DNA of 12,933 nt from Candidatus Stahliibacteriota bacterium (GCA_030670605.1 DAOVBK010000016.1:1-12933), one strand, 5' to 3'. Positions 1 through 6,498 are shown, numbered from the stretch's first letter. Numbers and translations: made by a program. Notes: generated from the letters alone by a model not told the origin.

Positions 1-1107
1 TCGGTGTTCGTTATCGCATGTCCGTGTGCACTCGGCCTCGCAACACCGACCGCGGTTACGGTCGGCATTGGTCGAGGTGCAGAGCTCGGCATTCTGATAA
101 AGAATGGCGAAGCACTTGAACTGTCAGAGCGGCTCACAACCATGATCTTTGATAAAACCGGAACCCTAACAAAGGGCACGCCGGAAGTCACTGATATTGT
201 TTCAACCAACGTGAGTGAGACAGAGCTCCTACAAATTGCTGGTGCTGTTGAGCAGAATTCTCAGCATCCGTTTGCCGAAGCTATTGTCAAGAAGGCAAAT
301 GAAAAGAACATTACACTAGCACGCGTTGAATCTTTTGACACAATTGAAGGAAAAGGTGTTACGGCACGGCTGAATAACAAGGAAATCATAATCGGCAACA
401 GAGAATTTATAGAAGAGAATGGCATTGCCGTATCAAAAAAATATGAAAACAGAATTGCCGAATTAGAAAAAAATGGCGTGTCAGTCACGCTCGTTGCCCA
501 GAATAACGAGGTCTATGGCGTACTCGCAATCGCCGACACAGTCAAAGATGATGCTGCACAGACAGTTGATGAACTAAATGCACAACGCGTGAAAGCGGTC
601 ATGCTCACCGGCGACAATGAAACAACCGCCCGTGCGATCGCAAAAAAAATCGGTATTACAGACGTACGCGCTCACGTACTTCCATCGGACAAAGCTGCTC
701 AGGTGAAAAGATTACAGTCAGCAGGCAATGTTGTTGCCTTTGTCGGTGATGGTATCAATGACGCACCAGCACTTGCCCAGGCAGATGTTGGTATCGCGAT
801 CGGAAGTGGAACCGACATCGCAATAGAGAGCGGCGATATCATCCTCATGAGGAACACGATATTGGACGTAGCAGCAGCCGTGCAACTCGGCAGAAAAGTG
901 ATGTCACGGATAAAGCAGAATCTGTTCTGGGCATTTGCTTACAACACAGCACTCATCCCCGTTGCCGCAGGAGTCTTCTATCCGTTTTTCGGTATTGCAT
1001 TCCGACCTGAATGGGCAGGTTTTGCCATGGCAATGAGCTCGGTGACTGTTGTAACACTGTCACTCATGCTCAAGAGATACGTACCACCAGTGCATAGAAG
1101 GAGGTGA
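1..1107 (+). CDS. copA: Cu+-exporting P1B-type ATPase, C-terminal part (5' end outside window)
   Basis: ATP-driven export of monovalent copper (or silver) across the cytoplasmic membrane. The reading frame is open from base 1, so the N-terminal metal-binding domains and first membrane helices lie upstream. Visible parts in order: the CPC metal site of the sixth helix (bases 19-27), the phosphorylated Asp in DKTGT (151-165), the P1B-specific HP dipeptide of the nucleotide domain (265-270), TGDN (607-618), GDGINDAP (745-768) and two last helices. These helices carry YN-x4-P (940-960) and M-x-x-SS (1027-1041). CPC, YN-x4-P and MxxSS together are the signature of the Cu+/Ag+ subgroup (P1B-1), so I prefer Cu+ to Zn/Cd. 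The C-terminus ends in a basic HRRR tail. The stop TGA forms part of the ribosome site of the YHS gene downstream, which implies translational coupling. No copper-responsive regulator gene is in the window. Confidence 0.93.
   Translation, partial: SVFVIACPCALGLATPTAVTVGIGRGAELGILIKNGEALELSERLTTMIFDKTGTLTKGTPEVTDIVSTNVSETELLQIAGAVEQNSQHPFAEAIVKKANEKNITLARVESFDTIEGKGVTARLNNKEIIIGNREFIEENGIAVSKKYENRIAELEKNGVSVTLVAQNNEVYGVLAIADTVKDDAAQTVDELNAQRVKAVMLTGDNETTARAIAKKIGITDVRAHVLPSDKAAQVKRLQSAGNVVAFVGDGINDAPALAQADVGIAIGSGTDIAIESGDIILMRNTILDVAAAVQLGRKVMSRIKQNLFWAFAYNTALIPVAAGVFYPFFGIAFRPEWAGFAMAMSSVTVVTLSLMLKRYVPPVHRRR
1098..1107 (+). promoter_or_regulatory. Strong Shine-Dalgarno site overlapping the copA stop codon
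   Basis: AAGGAGGTGA reads directly over the last two codons and TGA stop of the ATPase, five bases before the ATG at 1113. It is close to a full complement of the 16S rRNA 3' end. The site decides the start of the short YHS gene and suggests that ribosomes finishing the ATPase re-initiate there. Confidence 0.8.
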
Positions 1108-1112
1108 TTAGC

Positions 1113-1277
1113 ATGGCAATCGATACCGTCTGCAAGATGACCGTAGATGAGAATAGTGCACAGCATACGAGCGAATACAAGGGAAAGACGTACTACTTCT
1201 GTGCACCAGGGTGCAAAAAGGCATTTGATGAGAATCCCGACAAGTTTGTGACCGAACTCACATCAGAACAACAATGA
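1113..1277 (+). CDS. Small YHS-domain protein, putative metal-binding partner of CopA
   Basis: A 54-residue protein that is almost entirely a YHS domain. It begins with the typical D-x-V-C-K-M-x-V strand (Cys7), has the YKGKTYYFC segment (Cys30) and a C-x3-C pair (Cys30/Cys34), then the [11 protein letters not shown] helix. YHS domains occur fused to the N-terminus of copper and silver P-type ATPases or as free small proteins, and are thought to bind a soft metal through the conserved Cys residues. Placed directly behind copA with its ribosome site inside the copA stop codon, it probably delivers or buffers copper for the pump. That role is inference. The Met at 1113 is the only sensible start. 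Confidence 0.88.
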   Translation: MAIDTVCKMTVDENSAQHTSEYKGKTYYFCAPGCKKAFDENPDKFVTELTSEQQ

Positions 1278-1293
1278 TAACGAAGGGGAGAAA

Positions 1294-1806
1294 ATGAGTT
1301 CTGTACAGGAAATAAGTAAACACAACGTCGATGGAACATATGAAAGATTGAAAAAGGATGCACACAGTGGCGGATATCACCTTAACCCTGACATTGAATT
1401 CACAAAAGACCTGATTCAAGGTCTGCTCGTCAATGAACAACGGTATGGATATTGGGCATGTCCATGCAGACTTGCCGAAGGAGTTAAAGAAGAAGACCTT
1501 GATATCATATGCCCATGTGATTACCGGGACCCAGACCTCGATGAGTATGATACATGCTACTGTGGCCTCTACGTTTCACAAAAAGTAGTCGATGGCGGGA
1601 AAGAAATCGGGAAAATACCAGAACGAAGACCTGCAAAAGAGTCACGGCAGAAAATGCATAAAAGCAAAGCATCCTCTTCTATATCTACTCTTTCGTATCC
1701 TGTGTGGCGATGCAAAGTGTGCGGGTATCTCTGTGCGCGCGATGAACCACCAGCCGTCTGTCCAGTATGCAAAGCAAAAAAGGAGCGTTTTGAGCGATTC
1801 ATCTAA
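1294..1806 (+). CDS. Ferredoxin-thioredoxin/disulfide reductase catalytic subunit fused to a rubredoxin domain
   Basis: 170 residues. Residues about 15-105 match the catalytic chain of ferredoxin:thioredoxin reductase: C56-P-C58, C73-P-C75-DYR and C88-Y-C90-GLYVS, the cysteines that hold the [4Fe-4S] cluster and the redox-active disulfide. After a basic, Ser-rich linker (about 106-135) comes a rubredoxin-type domain, C140-x2-C143 and C156-x2-C159, with an additional Cys147. In plants and cyanobacteria the enzyme passes electrons from ferredoxin to thioredoxin. Fused FTR-rubredoxin proteins are known from anaerobes, including methanogens, as ferredoxin:disulfide reductases. Likely partners here are the disulfide oxidoreductase at 4546 and, through the rubredoxin domain, the rubrerythrins; both links are inferred from neighbourhood. 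There is no separate FTR variable chain. A purine-rich GAAGGGGAG just before the ATG is the ribosome site. Confidence 0.92.
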   Translation: MSSVQEISKHNVDGTYERLKKDAHSGGYHLNPDIEFTKDLIQGLLVNEQRYGYWACPCRLAEGVKEEDLDIICPCDYRDPDLDEYDTCYCGLYVSQKVVDGGKEIGKIPERRPAKESRQKMHKSKASSSISTLSYPVWRCKVCGYLCARDEPPAVCPVCKAKKERFERFI

Positions 1807-1951
1807 TGCAACTGACATACGCAGTGCAATCAGCCAACAACAGATCCAACCAAAGTTCTGGAACTGCTCGGCGTTAGAGAAAAGAGAGGGTAAACAATTG
1901 TTTATGAGTATGTGTCAAATAGTGTTGTAGCTGAAAGGTAGGGAGACGAAC
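1807..1951. other. 145-base spacer, probable operon boundary or internal regulatory region
   Basis: No convincing gene is seen. Short frames reading into it from the reductase gene are out of phase and have no recognisable domain. The stretch holds a perfect 14-bp palindrome at 1891-1904 (listed separately) and a GGAG ribosome site at 1942-1945, six bases before the ATG at 1952. I could not assign a credible -35/-10 pair. It is the longest gap in the first 6 kb, so an internal promoter here is plausible. Confidence 0.5.
1891..1904. promoter_or_regulatory. Perfect 14-bp palindrome, candidate operator
   Basis: TAAACAATTGTTTA is its own reverse complement and lies 47 bases upstream of the ATG of the desulforedoxin-rubrerythrin gene. 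Its size, symmetry and position fit a site for a dimeric repressor or activator. It does not match the Fur/PerR, Rex or FNR consensus sequences that I know. Function is inferred from position only. Confidence 0.4.
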
Positions 1952-2506
1952 ATGACAGAATATTTTCAATGCGAGGAGTGCAAGCAGTCAGTTAAAATCG
2001 TTGATAAAGGTAAGGGACAACTCACGTGTTGTGGCAAGCACATGCACATGATTGACCGTTTCGAATCTTCTGATGATATCCTTGACTTTGCCATAGCGAA
2101 AGAACAAGAAGCTCATGACTTCTATACACACTGTGCACAACAGGCAAAGCAATTAAGTATTCAGGAGGTCTTCAAGGACTTTGCCAAAGATGAGTTAAAA
2201 CATAAGAATATACTAATAAAGGCAAAACAAGGAAAAGTACTCAAGCCATCTGACAAGCAGATTGAGGATATGAAGATTGCCGACTATCTTGTTGATATTA
2301 CCCCAACACCTGATATGGATTATCAGCAGGCACTCATTATTGCCATGAAGCGGGAAAAGGCTTCATTCGAGCTGTATTCTGATCTCGCGGCACTGACCAA
2401 TGATGCAAATCTCCAGACGACACTGCAGGTACTCGCACAAGAAGAAGCAAAACATAAATTACGCATTGAGACGTTGTACGAGAAAGACGTATTGACATGG
2501 GATTAA
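1952..2506 (+). CDS. Desulforedoxin-rubrerythrin fusion (di-iron peroxidase-like protein)
   Basis: 184 residues. Residues 1-35 form a desulforedoxin-like FeCys4 domain, C7-x2-C10 and adjacent C26-C27 followed by GKHM, as at the N-terminus of desulfoferrodoxins. Residues about 40-178 form a ferritin-like four-helix bundle with all six expected di-iron ligands: E51, E81-x-x-H84, E135, E165-x-x-H168. Rubrerythrins reduce hydrogen peroxide to water in the cytoplasm of anaerobes, using an attached FeCys4 centre to feed electrons to the di-iron site. Here a desulforedoxin module replaces the usual C-terminal rubredoxin. The substrate and electron donor are inferred. The start at 1952 has a GGAG site six bases upstream and begins directly at the domain. 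The following VOC gene starts at or next to its stop codon, so the two are probably co-translated. Confidence 0.9.
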   Translation: MTEYFQCEECKQSVKIVDKGKGQLTCCGKHMHMIDRFESSDDILDFAIAKEQEAHDFYTHCAQQAKQLSIQEVFKDFAKDELKHKNILIKAKQGKVLKPSDKQIEDMKIADYLVDITPTPDMDYQQALIIAMKREKASFELYSDLAALTNDANLQTTLQVLAQEEAKHKLRIETLYEKDVLTWD

Positions 2507-2508
2507 CG

Positions 2509-2946
2509 ATGAACAATACGATACAAGGGTCGCATCGGTGCGATCACATTGGTATCCTCACGAATAATGCGCGCGTGCTGGTCGATTTCTACACAGAAAA
2601 AATGGACTTCAGAAACGAAAAAGAAGAGACGCTGAATAGTTCGGTTTTCAACAAAATATTCGGTTTCGCGGTGGACTGTCGATTCATCAAACTCAGTGCA
2701 GGCGAGTTCATGCTCGAGCTGTTTGAACCAGTAAAAGCGAAGGCACGCGCAAGAACAACGAAGATGACCGGATTGAACCATTTTGGCTACTGTGTGAAGA
2801 ATAGACGGGATTATGTGAACCGATTGCGAAAGAAAAATGTGGACATCATCGAGGTGACAAGAAACAGTCACACAGTGTATTTTGTGTGCGACCCAGATGG
2901 TAACCGGATAGAAATCAGAGAATGTGCCAAACAACACGCCGTTTGA
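2509..2946 (+). CDS. VOC-superfamily (glyoxalase/dioxygenase-fold) protein
   Basis: 145 residues in two beta-alpha-beta-beta-beta modules. The expected metal ligands of the vicinal oxygen chelate fold are present: H13 in CDHIGI, E70 in FMLELFEP, H91 in LNHFGYCV and E135 in DPDGNRIEI. The DPDGNRIEI ending is typical of lactoylglutathione lyase-like and methylmalonyl-CoA epimerase-like members. The sequence does not fix the substrate; detoxification of a reactive aldehyde or an epimerase role are both possible. I chose ATG 2509, two bases after the preceding stop and with a GGA motif six bases upstream. An in-frame ATG at 2497, overlapping the rubrerythrin gene, would add four residues (MGLT). 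The redox neighbours suggest a stress role, but this is not shown. Confidence 0.8.
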   Translation: MNNTIQGSHRCDHIGILTNNARVLVDFYTEKMDFRNEKEETLNSSVFNKIFGFAVDCRFIKLSAGEFMLELFEPVKAKARARTTKMTGLNHFGYCVKNRRDYVNRLRKKNVDIIEVTRNSHTVYFVCDPDGNRIEIRECAKQHAV

Positions 2947-2961
2947 AAAAAGAAGAAGAAG

Positions 2962-3429
2962 ATGACACAAGAAAGAATAAAAGTTGGCGATACGCTACCT
3001 GACTTCACGCTCAAAGATCACCATGGTAAGGAACTGCACATCACAGAACTCAAAGGCAAGAAAGTGTTACTCTCATTTCATCCTCTCGCCTGGACCGGTG
3101 TATGTGCGAAACAAATGAAATCACTTGAGGATACTATTGAACAATTCAAGAAACTGAATACAATTGCGTTCGGGCTGAGTGTTGATGCTGTACCATCAAA
3201 ACATGCATGGGCAAAAAAGGAGCTCAACTTAAGAGAAATACGGTTACTTTCTGACTTCTGGCCACACGGCGGTGTCGCGCGAAAACTCGGTATCTTCAGA
3301 CATACCGATGGGTGCGCAGAAAGGGCAAACATCATTATCGATAAGGAACAAAGGGTCGCTTTTGTCAAACTGTACGATATTCCTGAGTTGCCAGATATCA
3401 AAGAGATAATAGCATTCTTGAGAAAATGA
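2962..3429 (+). CDS. Peroxiredoxin (AhpC/TSA family)
   Basis: 155 residues with a thioredoxin fold. It reduces hydrogen or organic peroxides through a peroxidatic Cys. The active-site motif P41-x3-T45-x2-C48 sits in FHPLAWTGVC, and the conserved Arg is R121 in CAERANIII. C118 is a candidate resolving Cys; otherwise the protein would act as a 1-Cys type with an external thiol donor. The N-terminal VGDTLPDFTLKDHHGKEL is family-typical. The disulfide oxidoreductase at 4546 is a natural reductant within the same block (inference). Upstream of the ATG there is only a GAA/AAG-repeat purine tract (2947-2961), not a classic ribosome site, and the spacing to the VOC gene is 15 bases. Confidence 0.92.
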   Translation: MTQERIKVGDTLPDFTLKDHHGKELHITELKGKKVLLSFHPLAWTGVCAKQMKSLEDTIEQFKKLNTIAFGLSVDAVPSKHAWAKKELNLREIRLLSDFWPHGGVARKLGIFRHTDGCAERANIIIDKEQRVAFVKLYDIPELPDIKEIIAFLRK

Positions 3430-3439
3430 AGGAGGAAAC

Positions 3440-3925
3440 ATGACAGACAAAACAAACGCCGTAGATGATCTACTTGTCGAGGCTATGAACAGTGAGATCG
3501 AGGCAGAGACGTTCTATGCAAAAGCTGCCGGGAAAGCGCAAAGTGAAGCAGGCAAGAAGCTGTTCTCAGAGCTTGCCAGTTTTGAACACAACCACCTCGA
3601 ACGCGTTAAAACGATAATCGAATCACGTAACAAAGGTACGAAAATGGATATCCCTGTAGCTCACCCAGAACTTCCAGAGATCAAACCTGAGTTGGAAGGA
3701 GAATTCGAGCCGAACAAAGACGAGATCGTAGAACTGCTGACGCTCGGTATCAAAGCTGAACAAGAAGCACAGCATCGGTATAAGGAAATCGCTGAACAGC
3801 TCGACGATCCTGAAGGTAAAGAGCTTTTCTCATCGCTTGCTGAAGACGAACGGCGACACCACGCGCTTCTCGAGGCACAGTACTACCACATGTCAAACAA
3901 AGGGACTATTATTTGGGGTGAATAG
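3440..3925 (+). CDS. Erythrin: rubrerythrin-family di-iron protein without rubredoxin domain
   Basis: 161 residues, all ferritin-like. The six di-iron ligands are visible: E19 (with Y26 seven residues on), E49-x-x-H52, E107 (with Y114) and E137-x-x-H140. No CxxC pair exists anywhere, so an FeCys4 electron-transfer domain is absent and electrons must come from another protein. A Pro/Glu-rich segment (about 70-92) links the two helix pairs. Its expected role is peroxide reduction or iron and oxygen handling in the cytoplasm. It is a distant paralogue of the fusion protein at 1952. A strong AAGGAGGA ribosome site stands just before the ATG, starting at the end of the peroxiredoxin stop codon. 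The nearby rubredoxin-bearing reductase (1294) is a possible donor. Confidence 0.9.
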   Translation: MTDKTNAVDDLLVEAMNSEIEAETFYAKAAGKAQSEAGKKLFSELASFEHNHLERVKTIIESRNKGTKMDIPVAHPELPEIKPELEGEFEPNKDEIVELLTLGIKAEQEAQHRYKEIAEQLDDPEGKELFSSLAEDERRHHALLEAQYYHMSNKGTIIWGE

Positions 3926-3939
3926 ATGAGGTAAGCAGT

Positions 3940-4503
3940 ATGGATGTAAAAAAGGCAATTCAGGAACGAAGGGCATATCGGTCTCTCGATCCCGTTGAAA
4001 TCGGTGATGACCTCATACAGGATCTATCAGAGTGCGCACAGCTATTCTGTTCATGCTTCAACAACCAGCCGTGGCAGTATGTTTTTGTCCGTGATGCAGA
4101 CATGCTCAAGAAAATGCATGATGCACTATCAACAGGCAATGAATGGGCACGAGCAGCTTCTATGATCATTGCGGTTTTCAGCAAGCCCGATCTCGATTGT
4201 ATGATCAAAGGCAGGAACTACTACCTTTTTGACACGGGTATGGCAACTGCAGCGATTATTCTCCGGGCGACAGAACTCGGGCTTGTCGCACATCCCATTG
4301 CCGGATACAGCCCACGGAAAACGAAAGAGATCCTCGGCATACCTGATGACATGGAAGTCATCGCCCTCGTCATTATCGGCAAACATTCGGATACGTTGAG
4401 CACGGTACTGTCGGAAAAGCAAATCCAAGCAGAAAAAGAGAGACCGGAACGGAAGCCGTTGCAGGATTTTGTCCACATGGATAGATATAAAGAAAAAACA
4501 TGA
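3940..4503 (+). CDS. Nitroreductase-family FMN oxidoreductase
   Basis: 187 residues. The N-terminal RRAYRS (R10, R11, R14) is the phosphate-binding signature of FMN in this family. It is followed by NNQPWQYVFV (the usual S/N-x-QPW-x-F/V motif) and, near the C-terminus, GLVAHPIAGY and LGIPDDMEVIALVIIGK, where LGIP-x-x-x-x-x-x-x-I-x-G-x is typical. Family members reduce nitro groups, quinones, enones or flavins with NAD(P)H as homodimers; the substrate is unknown here. Two or three Cys residues in the QLFCSCFNNQPW segment are unusual for the position next to the flavin. A GAGGT site lies seven bases before the ATG. It may channel electrons to iron or disulfides in this block, which is only inference. 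Confidence 0.87.
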   Translation: MDVKKAIQERRAYRSLDPVEIGDDLIQDLSECAQLFCSCFNNQPWQYVFVRDADMLKKMHDALSTGNEWARAASMIIAVFSKPDLDCMIKGRNYYLFDTGMATAAIILRATELGLVAHPIAGYSPRKTKEILGIPDDMEVIALVIIGKHSDTLSTVLSEKQIQAEKERPERKPLQDFVHMDRYKEKT

Positions 4504-4528
4504 GATCCTGCAGCAGGCTCTCTACGAT

Positions 4529-4536
4529 AAGGAGGT
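4529..4536 (+). promoter_or_regulatory. Strong Shine-Dalgarno site for the disulfide oxidoreductase
   Basis: AAGGAGGT with nine bases to the ATG at 4546. It confirms that start and separates this gene from the nitroreductase by 42 bases. Confidence 0.7.
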
Positions 4537-4545
4537 ATACTACCG

Positions 4546-5211
4546 ATGTTAGATGATAAAACAAAAGAGGAAGTTAAGAAAAAACTCAAGGAGTTGAAGA
4601 ATCCGGTGACGCTTGTTGTCTTCACCCAGGATGGTTTAGTACAGGTTCCCGGTCTTGAATGCGAAATGTGCAAGGATAATCGCTTACTCATGGAAGAGAT
4701 TGCAGCACTCTCTGACAAGATTAACATTGAAGTCTATGATTTCGTGAAGGATAAAGAAAAGGTCCAGCAGTATAAAATCGACAAAATCCCGGCAACCGTG
4801 GTCAAAGGAGAATCAGACAAAGGCATTAGGATCTTTGGCATTCCCAGTGGATACGAATTCGCCGCACTCCTTAATGCCATTGATATCGTCTCGTCTGGAG
4901 AATCTGGATTGACCGACGTTACAAAAGAGAAACTCAAGGCTGTCTCAAAACCTGTACATATTCAGGTTTTTATCACATTGACATGTCCTTACTGTTCATC
5001 AGCAGTGGCAATGGCACACCGCATGGCTTTGGAGAATAACACCATCACGGCGGACATGGTGAATGCCCAGGAGTTTCCGCAACTCACCCAGAAATATAAC
5101 GTATTCGCAGTGCCTAAGGTTATTATTAATGAAACGTTACAGTTCGAAGGATCACTGCCAGAAGACATGTTCCTCAGTAATGTCGAGAAATCGCTGGGTG
5201 TCCTTACATAA
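4546..5211 (+). CDS. Protein disulfide oxidoreductase with two thioredoxin folds (PDO/glutaredoxin-like)
   Basis: 221 residues, the length typical for PDO. The first thioredoxin unit (about 1-115) has C39-E-M-C42 and the cis-Pro site at IP82. The second (about 130-221) has C147-P-Y-C150 and VP190. The CPYC centre is the usual active disulfide. CEMC in the first unit, preceded by GLE, is like those in archaeal and thermophilic PDO and in the N-terminal domain of AhpF. The protein forms, breaks or shuffles disulfides in the cytoplasm and can serve as electron donor to peroxiredoxins. Its position three genes after a peroxiredoxin and in the same run as an FTR-type reductase makes the chain reductase to PDO to peroxiredoxin likely, though inferred. 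PDO is common in thermophiles but not restricted to them. Confidence 0.9.
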   Translation: MLDDKTKEEVKKKLKELKNPVTLVVFTQDGLVQVPGLECEMCKDNRLLMEEIAALSDKINIEVYDFVKDKEKVQQYKIDKIPATVVKGESDKGIRIFGIPSGYEFAALLNAIDIVSSGESGLTDVTKEKLKAVSKPVHIQVFITLTCPYCSSAVAMAHRMALENNTITADMVNAQEFPQLTQKYNVFAVPKVIINETLQFEGSLPEDMFLSNVEKSLGVLT

Positions 5212-5273
5212 CAAAAAGCGATCTTTGCGTGTTCATGAAGCAGTCATTAGCATAGATCAATAAGAGGAAAAAA

Positions 5274-6089
5274 ATGAAAGAGAAAGAAACTGATGATAAG
5301 AAAAGACTCGCAGAAACGCTCAATCGCATCAATAACAGGTTGCTTGTATTTTCTGGCAAAGGTGGCGTCGGCAAGAGCACTGTCGCGGTCAATCTCGCAG
5401 TGGCATTCAGCGAAAAGCAGCTAAAAGTCGGATTGCTGGACGTTGACATACACGGACCCAACCTGGCAAAGATGCTCGGTGTTGAACAGGCACGATTGGA
5501 ATCAACTGATCAAGGAATTCGACCAGTCGCGATCACCAAGAACCTCGCCCTCATTTCGATGGCATTCTTGCTGCGCGACGCGAATACTCCAGTTATCTGG
5601 CGTGGACCACTGAAAATGAAGGTCATCCAGCAATTCTTGAGTGATGTATTGTGGGGAGACCTCGACTGGCTCATCATTGACTCACCGCCTGGTACCGGCG
5701 ATGAACCACTGTCAGTAGCGCAATTGATCCCAGCAACCGGAGCCATTATCGTGACAACACCGCAGGAGGTGTCGCTCCTCGATTCACGCAAGGCAGTTAA
5801 CTTTGCCCGGCAATTGGGTCTCACAATTCACGGGATTGTCGAAAACATGAGCGGTTTGATATGTCCCCACTGCGGCAAGGAAATCAACATATTCAAAAAA
5901 GGCGGCGGTGAAAAAGCAGCACGAGAACTCGGTGTCCCTTTTCTGGGAACAGTACCCTTTGATCCCAGTATTGTTGAGCTCGGAGATGAAGGCAAACCGT
6001 TTATCATACACCATCCAGAATCGTATGCTGCAAAGGAATTCAACACCATTGTTGAAAAAGTCTTACAAAAAGCACCACGCCTGTCATAG
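5274..6089 (+). CDS. mrp: Mrp/ApbC/NBP35-family P-loop ATPase, Fe-S cluster carrier
   Basis: 271 residues. It binds and transfers [4Fe-4S] clusters to apoproteins in an ATP-dependent way as a homodimer. The deviant Walker A GKGGVGKS is at residues 28-35. The switch segment [10 protein letters not shown] follows (about 54-63), then [10 protein letters not shown] (about 136-144), and the cluster-binding C197-P-H-C200 within [11 protein letters not shown], continuing with the conserved [25 protein letters not shown]. There is no N-terminal DUF59/MIP18 domain, so this is the short form common in anaerobes and archaea. A GAGG-type site lies upstream of the ATG, 62 bases after the PDO stop. It would service the Fe-S protein at 1294, and functionally matches the scaffold at 9964. 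Confidence 0.94.
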   Translation: MKEKETDDKKRLAETLNRINNRLLVFSGKGGVGKSTVAVNLAVAFSEKQLKVGLLDVDIHGPNLAKMLGVEQARLESTDQGIRPVAITKNLALISMAFLLRDANTPVIWRGPLKMKVIQQFLSDVLWGDLDWLIIDSPPGTGDEPLSVAQLIPATGAIIVTTPQEVSLLDSRKAVNFARQLGLTIHGIVENMSGLICPHCGKEINIFKKGGGEKAARELGVPFLGTVPFDPSIVELGDEGKPFIIHHPESYAAKEFNTIVEKVLQKAPRLS

Positions 6090-6104
6090 GAGCATAATAC
6101 CGTA

Positions 6105-6167
6105 ATGCAAGAACTTTATGATATGGTGCTGAAAACACGGAGGTACGATGCCGATTTACACATATAA
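6105..6167 (+). CDS. Possible 20-residue peptide or gene remnant overlapping the FmdB start
   Basis: ATG to TAA encoding MQELYDMVLKTRRYDADLHI, with GGAG at 6089-6092 twelve bases upstream. Its end overlaps the start of the zinc-ribbon gene by 20 bases in another frame. The text resembles the first residues of some nitroreductases (LVLK-x-R-x-Y), so it could be a truncated duplicate. It could equally be chance or a short coupling ORF. Support is weak. Confidence 0.15.
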   Translation: MQELYDMVLKTRRYDADLHI

Positions 6168-6333
6168 ATGCAAGAAATGTGGCACTGTGTTCGATTTCCT
6201 TATGCTCACAAAGAATGACACCCCAGAGTGTCAGAAATGTGGCAGCAATGATGTCGAGAAAAAATACAGCGTATTTGGCGTGAAAAGTGCATCAGGAAAA
6301 ACGAACACGCAGTGCGCTCCACAGGGTACGTGA
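6148..6333 (+). CDS. FmdB-family zinc-ribbon protein
   Basis: 61 residues. It begins with the family-typical MPIYTYKCKKCG; the zinc pairs are C8-x2-C11 and C28-x2-C31, followed by a Ser/Gly/Thr-rich tail. FmdB-type ribbons are widespread small regulators or adaptors (named after the formamidase regulator of Methylophilus); their molecular role is generally unknown. GGAGGT is only three bases from the ATG, which is tight. It is the last gene of the redox block, 58 bases after the Mrp gene. Alternative functions cannot be separated by sequence. Confidence 0.88.
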   Translation: MPIYTYKCKKCGTVFDFLMLTKNDTPECQKCGSNDVEKKYSVFGVKSASGKTNTQCAPQGT

Positions 6334-6345
6334 AGCATCACGAGA

Positions 6346-6372
6346 TAACGCGATAGGGGTTCCTATCGGTTA
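6346..6372 (+). terminator. Strong RNA hairpin after the redox block
   Basis: CGATAGG (6351-6357) and CCTATCG (6362-6368) form a perfect 7-bp stem with a GGTT loop. It is extended by TAAC (6346-6349) pairing with GTTA (6369-6372) across a one-base bulge. No U-run follows, so it is not a classic intrinsic terminator. It may end or protect the 3' end of the upstream transcript, 12 bases after the FmdB stop. Confidence 0.4.
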
Positions 6373-6469
6373 CGCTGAAATGTACGCCCTGCACAGGGGT
6401 GCAATCTCGCCTCATCCATCGAACATTCTCAATAATAGAGAACATCAGCTTAAGTTGCATGTCCAACGG

Positions 6470-6498
6470 TTGACGAACAGCACAAATATGGCTAATAT
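6470..6498 (+). promoter_or_regulatory. Sigma70-like promoter for the trehalose genes
   Basis: TTGACG (6470-6475, 5 of 6 to consensus) and TAATAT (6493-6498, 4 of 6 with the TA...T core kept) are separated by exactly 17 bases. Transcription would start near 6505, only about four bases before the ATG at 6509, which has no ribosome site. This predicts an almost leaderless mRNA. Confidence 0.5.

Noticed and set aside
1813..1887. Protein-like stretch DPTKVLELLGVREKRG in the spacer before the rubrerythrin gene
   Set aside because: A TGA stands just upstream and no start codon is available; too short to call a gene remnant.
1592..1930. 112-residue + strand frame overlapping the FTR-rubredoxin gene
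   Set aside because: It is a shifted frame over the rubredoxin domain extending into the spacer; no recognisable domain and no ribosome site.
2503..2970. 155-residue frame on the - strand
   Set aside because: It is antisense to the VOC gene, has a biased Cys/Phe/His-rich composition and no domain; the + strand product has clear metal ligands.
4507..4517. CCTGCAGCAGG between nitroreductase and PDO as a terminator
   Set aside because: The loop would be a single base and no U-run follows; it is more likely a chance imperfect palindrome.
4221..4727. 168-residue frame on the - strand
   Set aside because: It lies across the nitroreductase and PDO genes in antisense, is Ser-rich and shows no motif.
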